This document shows positions 11,969-25,856 of a stretch of 64,000 nucleotides of DNA, one piece after another. The notes under the pieces are model-generated. The model was not told the origin of the DNA, ran no database searches, and saw only the letters and a list, made by a program, of their open reading frames with translations. The translations under genes were made by a program, and so were the position numbers. The stretch covers positions 691,015 through 755,014 of the forward strand of contig VXAI01000035.1 of the NCBI GenBank assembly GCA_013399305.1. Reading direction: 5' to 3'. Source of the stretch: Rostratula benghalensis (taxonomy: Eukaryota > Chordata > Aves > Charadriiformes > Rostratulidae). Each line of letters starts with the position of its first letter. Positions within the stretch are counted from its first letter, which is position 1.

Positions 11969-13441
11969 CCAATGCAAGAGACCCAGCCAGCGCTGGGTCC
12001 ACTGCCACCCAGCATTCAATGAGCAGGAAGGTCACACTTCAGCCACACTCTCTGGCTTGACAAAGGTGACAGTGACATCCACCTCTGCCCACATGGGAAG
12101 GAAGTAGCTGTAGCAGCTACTCTGACAGCCCGGCCTGACTCCAGGAAAGCTTTTTGCACCTTCTGCTGCTGAGCTTCCAAATTCAGTCATTGCCAAAGTC
12201 CCTCCCAGCATTGCTTGACAGGGATCTTGCATCTGGTCTTTCCCGTTAGCATTAGCAACATCTTGACCAGTCTCAATCTTTCTCCCTACTTTCATCTGTT
12301 CTTTCTTCTTCCAGACTTGATTCTTTCCATGTTTTATCCTTCTCCATTAATCCTTTTATGTCTTTTCCCATACATGCTCCCTCTGCTTTTGCAGAGGGAA
12401 TTTCCTGGTGTAAGTCAACCCCTGAAGACTGGTTTCCCCCCTTTCTGCCTTGACACCTCTCTATCCCTAGAAATTCACCTCTGATTTAGCTGTGACCTAT
12501 ATTCATGATCTCAGCAGTCTTTTCACCTCCTTTAACCAGCCCTCAAAGTGTTGCTGCCCAAATACTCTCTTTCTTCTGTCCCCACTTCTCTCTCTGCATC
12601 AGACCTTGCTTATCACTTCCAAGAGATAAACTGATACTGCACAATGTGTTCTTTTTCTTTTCTGCCAATAAGGCCCTCTCACATCCCATACAGAAACCTC
12701 TTATCTGCTTTCCCTCCAGCCTCTCCACTGATCTACAAATCAACCTTGTTTTCTTTTTGTTCACCCTCAAACCTATTCTTCTGTCCAGTTGTTATTTTCT
12801 TTCTCACTACAGCACATGCTTGTGCTCATTTAAATTTCTGTTACATTAAAAGAACCCAAATCCATTCCTTGCACAGCTTTACCATTTTCAATACTGCCTA
12901 CTCTGTCCCTCATCTCCTACCTCCTCCTTTTATTTCTAAGGTCACTGAGCTCACCACCTGCAACATCTGGACGCTCCCTTCTCCAGGCTCATGCTGGATT
13001 CCGCTCAGTCCAACTCCTGCTTCTTCTTTCCACCAAAATCATTCTTCTCTCAGTTTCAAAAGGGACTTGCCAAAATTTCAAAACAATACTCCATCTTTTT
13101 TTTCCTCCATGGTTTGTCAACCAACTTCAGCACTTCTAATCAAGATCCCTTAGGGGAGTCTTTCCTCTAATGATTCCCCTTCACCCATTCCCATCATTGT
13201 ATACATGTTCTAATGAGGATCATCCACTGGCTTTCTGTAACCCATCTTCTTAGGGCTTCACAGTTCCCTTCTCCTCTACCCAGAGAGTACAAGCAGCAAA
13301 GAAGAAATCTCATCCACAGCCATGAAAAAAATACAGCACCTATACACAGACAGAAATCCTTCTGCACTCCAGACCTTTAACCCAAGTTCAAGGTCCATTG
13401 CATAGATGCAAACAGCACCAGGAGGTTAGAGTTTGGCTTTA
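11969..13441. other. Non-coding, strongly pyrimidine-rich on the plus strand
   Basis: From roughly 12,280 to 13,200 the plus strand is dominated by C and T (TTCTTCC, CCTCCTTT and CTCTCCAC-type runs), giving a long strand asymmetry and one chance open frame (12644-13153). The predicted peptide is Ser/Phe/Pro-rich with no domain. It could be a heavily decayed antisense retroelement, but I cannot name a family. Confidence 0.45.
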
Positions 13442-13520
13442 AAATCATGGAATCATAGAATGGTCCAGGTCGGAAGGGATCTCTAGGGTCATCTAGTCCA
13501 ACCTCCCCGCAGTCACACAA
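13442..13520 (-). mobile_element. CR1 LINE, extreme 3' fragment
   Basis: AATCATGGAATCATAGAATGG followed by TCGGAAGGGATCTCTAGGGTCATCTAGTCCAACC is the antisense 3' terminus of CR1. Two copies of the tail octamer are still visible. Only about 80 bases remain. Confidence 0.88.
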
Positions 13521-16500
13521 AGGAATGTGATGTTCACCAGCTTGAAAATAACTACAAACATGCCCATCACATTATTGGCCATATTCTTAACTGACTAAAT
13601 CTTTATCAGCTGAGAAATGTTTCAGAAGTACCCAGTCTCCTCAGAGCAGCCGCAGAGGCAGTCAATGTCCCTCTCTACCCTCACTCCCACCTTTTCCCAC
13701 TCATTTAATGAAACAGCTTGTGACTCGCACTGCTCTTTGTACTTGTGTTTATCACAACAATCGAGGCCAGCAACAGCAGCAAGGTCATGTATTTACTTTG
13801 GGATAGGGTGAAAGGAGCAAGTTCAGGTTATGGTATCCCACATTTGGTCAGGATCCTGCTTGGCCAGCGTGTGTGAAGACTGATAAACGCCCTGGTCATG
13901 CCTGTTTAGCTGTGCTCTGCCACGGCTCCTGGATCAGCCCAGTGTGGGTGAGCTGTGGGTTGGGGAAGTTCACGGTGAATTGCTCACTGCCAACAGAAAA
14001 ATGGTTTGCAAATGAGTTGCTTTAATCCCGGATAAGGGTGTTCTCCAGTGCCTACAATTTGTAATGGTTCCATTGTACTCTTTTAACAGGTGTTTCATTC
14101 CCACTAAGCAGTTCTGATTCTGCTGACAGCGGAGTCATTCTTTCTACCTACAGTATTTCTCCTTTTGCCCAAATGATACAAAGATATTGATTGACTGATT
14201 GATCCATCAGCCACTTCTCAATTAGAAAAAACCTGGAATGGTAAGTTAAATGCAACAGACTAAACAAAGTTAAAAGTAAATTCTTTCCATCTGTATTTCC
14301 CCTGTGTCTGAAAATTCGCTGATTTTGACCTGCTATAGGAGATAAGTCCTTATATAACAACATGATATAAACAATTCTCATCCCATTTCTGTGGTTTCAA
14401 GAGTATAATAATCAAATCCTCAAAAGTATCACTTAACTTTATCTTCACATCCTAAAGTGATTCCGTCTTTGAAAAAGACTTCTGATCTGAGTTCATCTGA
14501 CATTTCCAAATCTCACATGAGAGGCTGAAATAGAATATTGGCTTTTATGGCAAAACCACTGCATGGCTGCTCCATAAACCACTCCTTCAGCTTCTATGAC
14601 CCAGTGCCTCCAGTGGACCACCACTTCAAACCTGAACTTTGCTGACTGGCTTAACAATTTGTTCCTGGTATCATGTGACAAGTTTTTGAAGCTCATATGT
14701 GTAATGGGGCATTTGCTGCTAGTACAAAAAGGAAAAAAAAAATTAAAAAATATAGCACAACATGAGGTTCCAATTGTCTGAAAACCAGAAACATCTGTTG
14801 GAGTCATGAGCAGTTGATTAGTGGAGTTCATTTCTAGGGTAAGGCTCGGTAGATCAGCTCTTCTATCTAAGTATATCACTGTAGTCACTGGAAGCATTAC
14901 AAAGAGTTACAAAGAATAGGCAGACCAGATATAAACAAGTTCTTTTGGTGGTAGTGTCCTTAAAAGCCAGCTATAATGCATCGGTCTTCAGCACTGCTGT
15001 ATGTGATACCAGCACGTGAAATTAATGGCTGAACTTAAAGCTCGCTTTTATCCCCAGCAGCTAAACATCTGCCAGTCTTTCAGTTATAAACCTCTACTAT
15101 TTTTGAAGCTTAGAACTAGAGGCTGTAAAAAATTCTTCTGGAAGATACAACACAATGTACAAGCTGTCAGTCTGAGCACACTTCTTACTTGCAAACTAAT
15201 CCCACCAAGTCGGGTTCAGTCTGCCAGTCAAGACAATGACAAAAATATTTGTTGGTTTTGAAGATGCTGCTTGGATTTCAACCCAAGGCTTTTTCAGCTC
15301 ATGACACTAACACAAGGATTAACACCTTGAATCATTTGCACAAGAATCAGAGGTTAATTAGAAATGCTAATTCAGCCCATGTGCACTTTAATGCTTCAGT
15401 GATATTGGGTAGGTAGCTGACCTGCATATAATACTTGAATTAAGGCTGCTGCTGCAGATCTGTGACCATAGGACCACAAGCCTTGGCACTCAGGAGTACA
15501 AGAAGCCACCAGGAAGAGGATGTCTTTAAGGTTAAGCCTCTCCCTCATTAGCTTGACTATCTAATTGAAGGTTTGCTAGGAATCCTAGCCTTACCTCTTC
15601 TTCAGTTCCTGGTGTCGGTGGCCTGACCTAACCTCCTGGTTTCCTACTGCTCCATCTGCATCCACCTGTCCCCTCACGCGTATTCCCCATCCAGGAATGG
15701 GGTACTGTTACATTAAAAATAACAACTAGAACTTGGTGGTAAGCAATTTCACTTCCCCTCCTGACATTACTGTCTATTTTGTCTTTAACAAAACCATAAA
15801 AGAACAATTACAAAACAACTTGTAAGATCGGTGGGGTTTGTGTTCAGATACACAGTTTGCTTCAACACTCTGTGCAACCCTGCCATGAATTTGGGAAGGC
15901 TGTTTAATTACAAAGTGGCCCCCTTTTACCATGAAGGGCCAACTTCCAAGATGGTGTAACTATCCAAGAAAATGGCAGTCACTGAGGGATACCGAGTGTT
16001 TGAGTTGCTTTCAGTCTACCCTAAAGCAGAAGAATCTCTTCACGCTTTTTAAAGTAAACAGGTTATTGGACTGGGGAAACTATTATGAGAGGTCCCTAAA
16101 AGAAGCTGTTCAGATAGATCTGAACAGACACAGTTTTTGAAAGAATTCTTCTGTCTTTCAGAAAATACTGCGCTCACACCCCTGAAATCCTTTCCATGCC
16201 TTCTCTGTAAGATTCTTCTTTTAATCTTCCTATCATTAAGACCCTGCTGTGTCCCTGCTATGCTCTTCCCTAAGCTTATAGGCAGGTGGGGAAATCACCC
16301 AAAAGCACTGTGTCTTGAGATGTTAGTGAAAGCAGAGATGACCACCATCTCCAGACAACAGATCTGACCATCCTTCCCAATTTATCATGGAGTCGACTTC
16401 CAAACCCAAGTGTGTGGTGAGCCTCCGTGGAGTGAATGGATTCCAAGCATCAGCCTAGTTTGGATTTTCTAAGCACAAAACACAGGTCCTCTTTCCAGTG

Positions 16501-19500
16501 CTCCTTCCTGAGAAGCCCAATCCAGAAGCCTTCTGTTGGGTCTGATGATTCCTCTGCAAATTACACATGCTATTCCCTATAACCCCAGCCAGAGAAGCAG
16601 CTCAGATCACTGTGTAATCCTGGTGGGCCACGTGATTGTGAAAACACAGCAAAGCAGACCAAATGTGAATTCAGAACTATGTGTAAAGATTCCCTTGAAA
16701 ACCCAGAAATCAATTGCAGATTATGTTGTCTCACCTTCCTTATGGCTCTAACAGATTCTCCAGGTTATGTTAGGTCCTCTGTGAAGGTACAGGATCCAGG
16801 CAGATGGAAAGACTTTCTTCTGAACCATACACCTCATCCAGACCAGCTTGCTTTCTATGGATCAGACTGGCCCTTCAGCTAAACCTAACTTCCATGGAAA
16901 AAATACATCCATTTCTTCTCCTCTCCCATGTAGCCTAGGACTTCCTATGTGAGGTTTCTCACTTTGTTCCTCCAACAAATCTTTTTACAACCCCTTCATG
17001 GTATATGCAAACCATCCTTTACAAACTAAACTGAACTCACTGGATACAAGTCAGATGGAACATGACATTCAAAAGCCTACTCAGACACAGCTGTAGGCCA
17101 AACAAGCTAATTATTGACCTAATAAACTCAGGCCCTTAGCAGGGGTTATTGTTTCAGGCAAGAAGTTACTTTAGCATAAGCACTGAAGTTCTCTAACAGA
17201 AACAGTTTACACCTGGCTATCTTGACATATGAGCAGACAAAGCTGAAGCCCATCCACAAAAGGCCAATAGACCTGGCCCTAGGTCATTCCCATCAGGGCT
17301 GGAGACTTTCACTCTCTTGTTAACTTTACTAGATAAGTGCCACCTTTTGTCCAAAACACCAAGCACTTTCCTGAATTGCTATTAATATTTAATGACAGAC
17401 TTTGCTGCTGCAAAGACATCTCATGATACAAAAATTCCCTTGCATCAGCTTCCTAATATCATAAAATTAAAACAAATTTATATCAAAGAGTTACATTCCC
17501 AAAATTATCAGTGCTGCTGCACCTCTAGCTCCATGATTAAGCTGACAAGTTCTTAGCAAGAAATAAGGGCTTAGATGAAAGATCTTTGGTGAGCCACAAC
17601 ATTACCAGAAGCCTTGGGGACTTTGATGTTGGCTTTCTCTCTGCCATGATTTATGAGCAATAGAAACCTCTACGTGATCTGCTCATCGGTGAGAGAGCTG
17701 TGGTACGGCTCTGTGCACCTCACCATCAGAGATGGGAGAATGTCCACTTAATGAGTGTAGAAAGACACAGAAATGAGAGATGCAGCTCTATCCCTCCTCC
17801 ACATCATCCATTGTGCCCACTCACTGTCTCTCAAACTGCAAATAGTGGAGCTGTGCTACCAATGTAAAGTCATTGCTAGTATTCTACAGAAAATACACAG
17901 AAGCCTCGGATGAAGAGTAGTGTGGGGTTTTATCTCATCAGTGGGCTTAGGAAGCATAAATAACAGCAATGCTCATCTGCCAGGGTCTCTTTCATTTCTG
18001 CCTTCTCCTGAGAATGGATGGAAACAGCTCCCGTAGGAGCCTTTGGACTAAACAGAACAAAGTGAAGGGGCATGTTCCTTCCAGCGCTGAAAAAGCCTCG
18101 AGGAGCCACAGAACAGAGGAGGGACTGCCTGGTTTTGGTGTCTGTATCCGTTATGAGTAAGCCAGTGGTGCCCTGACAAGAAGGCCTGAAGAAACCCGGG
18201 TGTGGCAGCTCTTCAGTGCAGCAAGAGAGAGCCCAGAAGCCTACCCAGATATTTCCTCCAGGATGGGCTGGAGTACGAGCCAGGGCAGGAGGTTCCTGTG
18301 CCACTGTGAGACGGGCTCCAAGCTCTGCCAGCGCCATGTGACTCACGGAGGGGGAGGGAAAGAACAAGACTTGGCAACCTGGGCTGTCTCACACAGTAGT
18401 AGGTTTTGTCCTCCACAGGATAACTCAAGGCCTCTGTGGCATGTGGTCAAACCCTTCAGTAAAGGAGTGCAGTCCTTGCCACTTTCCGGTCACCTTCTCA
18501 ACAGCAATGGACTGTATCACATAATTCAAGTGGCATACGGGGTTTGACAGGTCCTGATTCTCCTCTGCTCCAGCTGCCCAAATGAGGAGGGCAGGCTGTG
18601 GAGAAGTGATGCTGGTGGGACTGTTTCTCCTGCTCCTCTTCCCTCTGCAGCAGCCAGACCTTCCAGGCCCCAGAAGTTGGCAATATCCGCCTGGGACAGG
18701 ACACCACTCCCACACAGCACGGCGAAACCAGGACTGTGATTCACAAGTGGAACCACTTCCCTTGGGACAGCCGTAATGGCTCCCATTTCCTGCTCTCTAC
18801 CCTACCCGATTTTTAAGGTTCCCATCCTCACCACAAGAATCAGCTTGCACAACAGACACTGGTCTGCTGTCGTTTGCAGCCCAGCACTTCAAGGTGTTTC
18901 TGGTTAGTATCTTTAAAAGCTGGGCTGTACCCACTTGTGATAAGAGCCCTGGAAAATACCACCATCCTTTTGGCAAACTCCTTGAGTATCACCATAGGTT
19001 GCTCTTAGGGCCTGAAGAGAAAAAAACCTCAGCCCCACGAGTTGTATTAAGCACTTGGACACAATTTTACTACTTTGCCCGTTGCAATGCAAAGGGCATA
19101 TAAATTTTAAACCCAGAGAATACAGAGAGGAGATCTCACATGCCTGGAAAAGACATATTATATTTTCCTTCCCAGCCGAAATGAATCCTGAAGCTATGAT
19201 ATTTAAAAAAGCCTAACCATACATTGCTACGTTTTTGGCATGCCAGATCAAATATTCTTAATGAAGCCTTTTTAAAACACGGATAATGTACATGTGGTCT
19301 AGCTCTTGCGACACGCTGAACACCCGGAGCTGTAGGCAGCACTGCCTTGTGTGCACAGTGTTGTTTTTGGTTGACTAACCATGTTTAAAGGATAACATGA
19401 CATCTCTTACCATCCCACTTCAGTGGGACTGACCGTGTGATTAGAGTTAGGCAGGTGACAGCCTTTTCTGAAGAGCAACCATTCCAGAAAGGTTCAAAGT

Positions 19501-19551
19501 AGGATACCCCAAAAGGAGATTCAAACATAGCCTTTATTGTTTTTATGAATC
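13521..19551. other. Non-coding region, no gene recognised
   Basis: I find no domain-bearing frame and no convincing exon chain. Isolated acceptor-like sites, for example the TTCTGTCTTTCAG at 16148-16160, have no coding sequence after them that I recognise. The sequence is largely unique, of moderate AT content and free of obvious repeats. It could harbour introns of a non-coding transcript or distal enhancers. Confidence 0.5.
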
Positions 19552-19672
19552 AGAAGATCATAGGATAATTCATGTTGAAAGGGACCTCCAAAGGACGTTC
19601 AGTGCACATTTAGAGCAAAGCAGAGGCAGCTACAAGGTCAGACCAGGTTACTCAGGGCTTTAACTAGGCCGT
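19552..19672 (-). mobile_element. CR1 LINE, old 3' fragment
   Basis: GATCATAGGATAATTCATGTTGAAAGGGACCTCCAAAGG, then the GGTCAGACCAGGTTACTCAGGGCTTT block, is a divergent antisense CR1 3' end. The tail is eroded and the copy is clearly ancient. Confidence 0.75.
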
Positions 19673-22278
19673 TTGCCTTTGGGATGCCTATTGCAAGGTT
19701 GAAGAGTTTGGGGTTTATATTCAAACAGAAGGATTTACAATTAGTGAAAAAGAAATCGTAACAGCCTTAGAAGTATCAATGAATATGATCCACTGTCTAC
19801 GAGCATTCAATTAACAATATTTTTTCCCTGATACTACCTCCCCCTGTCCTGATCTCCAACATACTGTTTTCAAGCAATAACAAGCTGAGCTGTGATGGTT
19901 GAGCCTCTAAATTCTGTAAGTTTGATTTTCACATGTGGCAATGACATTGACAGCTTAAAACAAATGAGCTTGTACTATTTACATTGAAATACACTTACTA
20001 TGAAAGTCTATTTGCTTACTGACCAAATATACACTAACACTAAAATGTTGGCTTTATATAAACTACCTGCAAAGCCCATCCCTGGAAGTAATAAGCTATT
20101 CGTTAAGGATTCCTTAGATTCTCAGTGACGTTTCCTGATAACAGTCCCATTTATAAGCACAGATGACATTTAATACGCAGAGTTTTAACAACATTAGCCC
20201 ATTTGTTCTAAAGTGTGCTTTAACCCGCGTTATCAGAACTGCAATTGAATTCCTCACATGGTTAAAGGGCAAATTCAGATACCTTTAGTCACCTTTTTTC
20301 CACAACAAGTCTCCTGGAGCTAACTGGAGAGTAATGATTAGAGAATGAACAAAGGGCTGAGACTGCACACAGGGCTAACACCAGGATCACCACGAGACAG
20401 CGGGTTTCCTAAATTTTACCTTCAAAACATTCACAAATTTTCACTGTTCTACCAGGATGGTGAAAGCAGTGAAACCTTCTGAAGGCAGTAGGTTTATATT
20501 TTGTGAAATGAGATTCTACAATCCAACTTAATTCACATACTGGAAGGAGAGTATGTCCTTGATTTCTCTATAACCCTCTTCAGACACAGGAACGCAGTTG
20601 GAATAAGTCTATAAAAAAATATTAACATCACTGGAGCTGACGGGGTTGCTCTGCTACAAATTTGTCCATAAACAAGGACTAGTGAGAGCCCCACGCAGAG
20701 CTGCTACATTTTGGACTAAGAAAAGCAACACAATCACAGGCTGAGAATGGCACCACTGAGCACAAGATGGGGGTTGTTAATTCAGATTGACTGTAGTTCG
20801 GGTGCCTTCAAGTGCTTTGTGTATAAAAAGAACTCTTCTAACAGTCAAAAAAATTCTAAACTTTTTTCAAATTTCTACAAGATCTTGTAGCCTGCTGTAA
20901 TGACACAGTGTGGAAAACAGGATGGTTTGCAGAAAAGTTGTTTTTCACTTTACAAAGTGAACGTTCTGAATTCAGAGTAACTACTGTGCTTCTGGCAGCC
21001 CTCCCACCGTCATCTCATGTGTTTGTCTGCCCAACAACATCCATCTTCCAAAGCTCTGGGTCACCAAATGTGACACATGGTGTACATTGGGACGTCTACC
21101 AGCAGCCAGACAAAAATGCTAAGGGGAAGAATTTCTTTAGTATTCCCCATATTCCACCACCACCTTTTCTGACTACCTTCTACCTTCTTTGGCAGAGCCA
21201 GGAGCGTCCCTTTGCCAACCAGGATTTTGTTAACTGTTCCTCTGCTATATTTAGTGTCTAAAACCTATAGCTGTAAATGGGATTTCCTCCTAAATTAGCA
21301 AATTCCATAGCTGTTGGTCAGACATGCCATCTCCTGCCTCGTTGTACCAGAGCTGCTATCACCCTCTTCCTTATTGCCCGATCAGCATTTCTCTCTAATT
21401 ACCCTCTTCCTTATTGTCTGATCTCTGTTTCTTCCAAAAGATCTCCTTTAGCACCATTCAAACATGAAGAACTTGAGTTTTAATGTGTTTTACGTGACAG
21501 GCATATTTAAGGAACCTGCAGTATAAAAAACCATTAGAAAATATACAGCAGATCTCTGCTAACAACCTGCATTTAATGAGGGCATGGCGTTCTCTCTTCT
21601 GTTGTGTCTTTTTTTTTTTTTTTTTATCTACACCATCAGTGCTGTTAACCCCACCTACTAAATCCACAGGCACACACCTAGCACTGGTACAAAAGAAAAC
21701 TGAGCTAGAAAACAGCTTATGCTCTCAGACAGAGAAGATAGGGACGGGATGACAGATTCATAAAGAAAAGCAGTATTTCATCCTTGTAACCGTGGAATCC
21801 GGCTTTGTAATAATAATTGTTTGTGCCGCTGACTTCCTTCACCACCTGTGACCCTGCTTGTCACAGCCTCCTTGCCTGCTGGAAACTTGGCAAAAGACAA
21901 GAGAAGAGATATTAGGGAACCAGTGCTACATCCTGAGAGAGGCCATAAAGTCCAAAGGTTGAAGAGAATTGCCAGGAGCAGCCCGATAAACCAAGGAAGC
22001 ATGTGGCTCTGAGCAGGCAAACTGCTGTGCCTGAGTACAACGTGTTCAACCCTGCGAGCTGCGCCCCGATGGCTCTCACACTCGAAAGACCACACTCACT
22101 CTCCAGGGACCATTCCCAAATAGCCCCCCTCAGGAAAGGAGTATTTTAAGCCCCTTTCTGAAAAGGGTATGTGACCCCCTCAGTGCACTGCACGTTGCCA
22201 GAATTTCACAGATCCTAAATTTGAAAAACACTCCTCTTGAATTTTGCAAATTAAGCGAGGATGATTTGTTGATTTAAT

Positions 22279-22310
22279 AAAAAAAAAGAAAAAAAAAAAA
22301 AAAGAAAAAA
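22279..22310. repeat. A-rich run
   Basis: This is near-pure A with two single G interruptions, a simple low-complexity repeat. Confidence 0.8.
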
Positions 22311-25300
22311 TCCTGTGTAAACCCCCTTCTGAATTAGCATATTCAAGCCTTTCCAAAATCAGGCTCCAGCGAAGAACTTGTCCTTAAGAATCTATCAGAC
22401 TGTAACTAAGCTTGTTAACTTGGCATGTGAAATAAATAAGCCAATAATCAGATCCTTCAGAAATTTTCAATTAAACCTGTAAAATTATCTAATAAAATAT
22501 TCAGCGGTTGAAGAGTTTTATTCAGGAGGAGAGTACAGCAGCTTTGGTTTCTTGTTAGGAAGAGCACAGTGTATTAATAACTAAGTAATTATCCCCCTCC
22601 TCCCTTATCCACCACTCACTCCGTTCCACTAGCACAACTTTTTGTGAAGCCACACTGCAAATCCGAGCGGAAAACTCTTCTGGCTTTCAGAACAAATCAA
22701 CCCAAGAACCCAGCCCGGCCCCCACAAAGAACTGAGCGAGCAGAGGCAAAGAGGCGGCGTAGGAACGGCAGCCAGGGGCGGGAGGGAAAAGGACGTGAAT
22801 TGCTTCGAGCTCATATTGCTGCCGAGTACTTTCTATTATAAAACCATAACCTAATATGCTTTTAAGACTCTGAACTGCTTCACATGGTGCAGCTCCTTCC
22901 CTACGCAGGACCCTGTAGGGATCCATAGTGTGGTAGAAATGTGCCCGCCCGCAGAGCTTGCAGGCTCAGGCAGGGCGCTCTATCGGGCTGTTCATTATTC
23001 GCTGCTAATTCGCTTAGGGGAGAGGATAACCCCAGCGGTGCTTGTAAACACGACAGCTTCCTTGAGAAGCGATGGCAAAGCCCCCTAAGTCCAGCTCTCC
23101 TTGTAAGTAAAACGCCTGACTTGGGGAGGGCTCTTCTCCCTGGGGAGCTCAGCTGTGGGAAGCGGGAGCAAGGAACTGCCTTTTTAGGACTGTGGCTGAG
23201 CGGAGCCGGGAAGCGCTGGGGCAGGAACGGGGCTCCCGCAGCAGCTCGCTGGCCTTATAAGGAGAAAGCCAGGTATTTCCCCAGCGCTGAACTGGGAGCT
23301 GCACAACCAGCCCAGCAAGGTAGGGCCAGGCAGGGCTCCCTGGAGAACCTTGGCCCACCGCTTGGCCACGGCCCCCCTCCTGCTCGGTGCAGACCTACAG
23401 CCCCACCGTCTCCAGCCTGGGAGCATTTCAAATAGGCCTTATTAGGAAGCGGAGAGGCTTAATTAATGAGAAAGATGGGGTTTAGATCTGTAAAGGCAGA
23501 TGGTTTGTGGGTGAACCCTACTTGATTTTCAACGTGACATTTTTAAGGCATTCAAGATAACATTTTGGAGCGCAAGTCTCTAACGCCAGGTATCTTTTTA
23601 GCCACCTACATAAGAGGGCAGGTTTCCAGAGGTGAGGAGCAGCTGGATTTCCTAAAGACTTTAACAGAAGGGGCAGGTCACCCAAAGCCTCAGACACCCA
23701 GCAATTCAATTAAGTGTTTAGGAACACAATTAAAACTCCTCCTCAGCTGCCTAAAAATGAAGGCCTCTTGACGGAACAGCACAAAGATCTTAGTTTTGGT
23801 CAGTTTAAGTTAACATTGCTTTTTATGACCCGTTTTATTTCTGTAGGGAGCAAAACAAACTAAACCACTTTGAGCCAAATCCATCTATACAGGATATATG
23901 GATAAGCACCCCTGACCACGAACTGTCCTGTATTTTTAAACTTTTTACTTTCCTGATTCTTGTTGTCAGAAGTAAAAGAGATTGTGAGTAAAATAGGAAA
24001 AAAGTACAATTTTTTTGCCAACAATATGCATTTTTAAATTTGATTTTTAATTTTTTCTCAGAAAGCGGCAACAAAAGCAGACTGTCCTTCCTTATTTTTC
24101 TTTGGAAAAAAGAAAAGTAATTTTCCTTCAGAAATGCTTTTTAAAAAAACCCTTACACTAAAACCTTAACATTAAACCTTAACATCCAAATGAGACACAA
24201 CCTATCCAGGACTAATACAGCATCCCAGCTTGGAATACGAAATGGCATATTAAAATTCAAAGAAATATCCATATGTTTTATTTTGCCATCTTAGTTTTTT
24301 GAGGTCAAACACTGAAGAGTACAGGTTTAACTCAAAGCAGCAACTTCTAACCCAGACCTGTGAGAATTGCTTGATAGTTTTGATCTGTACCACTCTTTAA
24401 ATCCCCAGACAAGTGTCTGCTCTACATCACAAACTACTGCCCTCGTTAGTGCCTTCAGGTAATAATTGCAGCAGGAAGACCAAAATTTGGATGAATCTTG
24501 CCACATCCCACTTGCCACATATTGCCAAGAAAACATGGGAGAAGTACTAATTACCCACGGATAATAACAGGGCATACAATTCTTGGGTTCCTTCTGAGAG
24601 GCCCATCAGAGGGACCAGGCCACAGACAACACGAAAAATTACATTAAACAACTGAAAAATACCTAGATATGTGACAAACTTATTCAGTACGAGCTCAGAG
24701 ATTGTACAGGGTTTTCTCCAATTGTTGATTGGGCTGGAATTACATTTCTACAGCTCCAAAGGAGCACTAAGGTAAGACCACTTTCATAAAAGGAATAAAA
24801 ATTTTGACACCAGGCTTCATATTGTAAATTTCTCCTTTAAAATAACTTGCTTGCCAAAGCAGTACAGCTGCCAGAAAGGGAGAAAAGCAGGCAAACTATT
24901 CCCTTAAAAGCAATGACTGTGCTGCACTGCTCAGGTACATGAGGCAGCGCTCCAGAACTAGGGAACGTTGGCTCATTAGGAGCAATTAAAAAAAAAAACT
25001 CTGAGGGGATTTTAAAAGCAACAACTTCCAAAAACAAAACATGCATATATACCACATGCATTTGTTTACGCAGCTGTAATGAGTGATGAAATCCATTTAT
25101 GAGCTGAAGTCACAAGGTTCTAAGCAGGTCTTTGTTTAATCTCAGTAAGTCGTGACATTTCCCTACTACTTATAATAATGTGATTTGGATCAACATTTTC
25201 AAACTTAATGCACCTGGTTTTTAACAGGACTTACCAACTGCACTCCTCATCTGCTTTGCTGAGACTGAACAGTCTGCTCCTGAGCCACTGCTTTAAGCAT

Positions 25301-25831
25301 CCTAAAGACAGATAGAGAAACCTTTGTTTTAGTTTAAAATGCGCCTGTAATTCCTGAATTCAGTGTGCATTCTGAAATTCTTACTCAAACTGAGACTCTG
25401 TGCAACTTGCAAAGAGTGTAAATAAAAATCAATGAGACCCTTAAGTGGAACGAATACTTACAGCATCAGCCCTTCTATAACCACAAAGTCTACCCAGATG
25501 GATGGCCTTAAAAGACTTTAGAAGTTTTGCTATAGACAATGGCTTTGGTTCCAGAGTGTTGCTGTGACTTGGAAGAATAAAATGAAGATAAATGCAGTGG
25601 TTTGCTGCTTATATTAATGCAGCATTAGTGCCCTCAGTAACAAAGGTAAGAAAAAGTATGCAGGGAAAAGAAAAGATTCAGCATAAATAACTATTGTTAC
25701 ATATGTTTCCTGCATTCAGAAACTGTGCTAGGCTTTAGATGTAATCTTATATAGCTTTAACAGTATATGAATCAGTAACCCTGTACATAACTCAACACCA
25801 CATTCTTAGCTTTGATATTAAGCAGGAGGTT

Positions 25832-25856
25832 AAAAAAAAAAAAAAAAAAAAAAAAA
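25832..25856. repeat. 25-base poly(A) run
   Basis: There are 25 uninterrupted A residues. No AATAAA lies in the preceding 30 bases, so it does not look like a retrocopy tail. It is likely a length-variable mononucleotide repeat. Confidence 0.85.

Noticed and set aside
12644..13153. 169-codon frame rich in Ser, Phe and Pro
   Set aside because: It is explained by pyrimidine skew; no signal, domain or start context supports coding.
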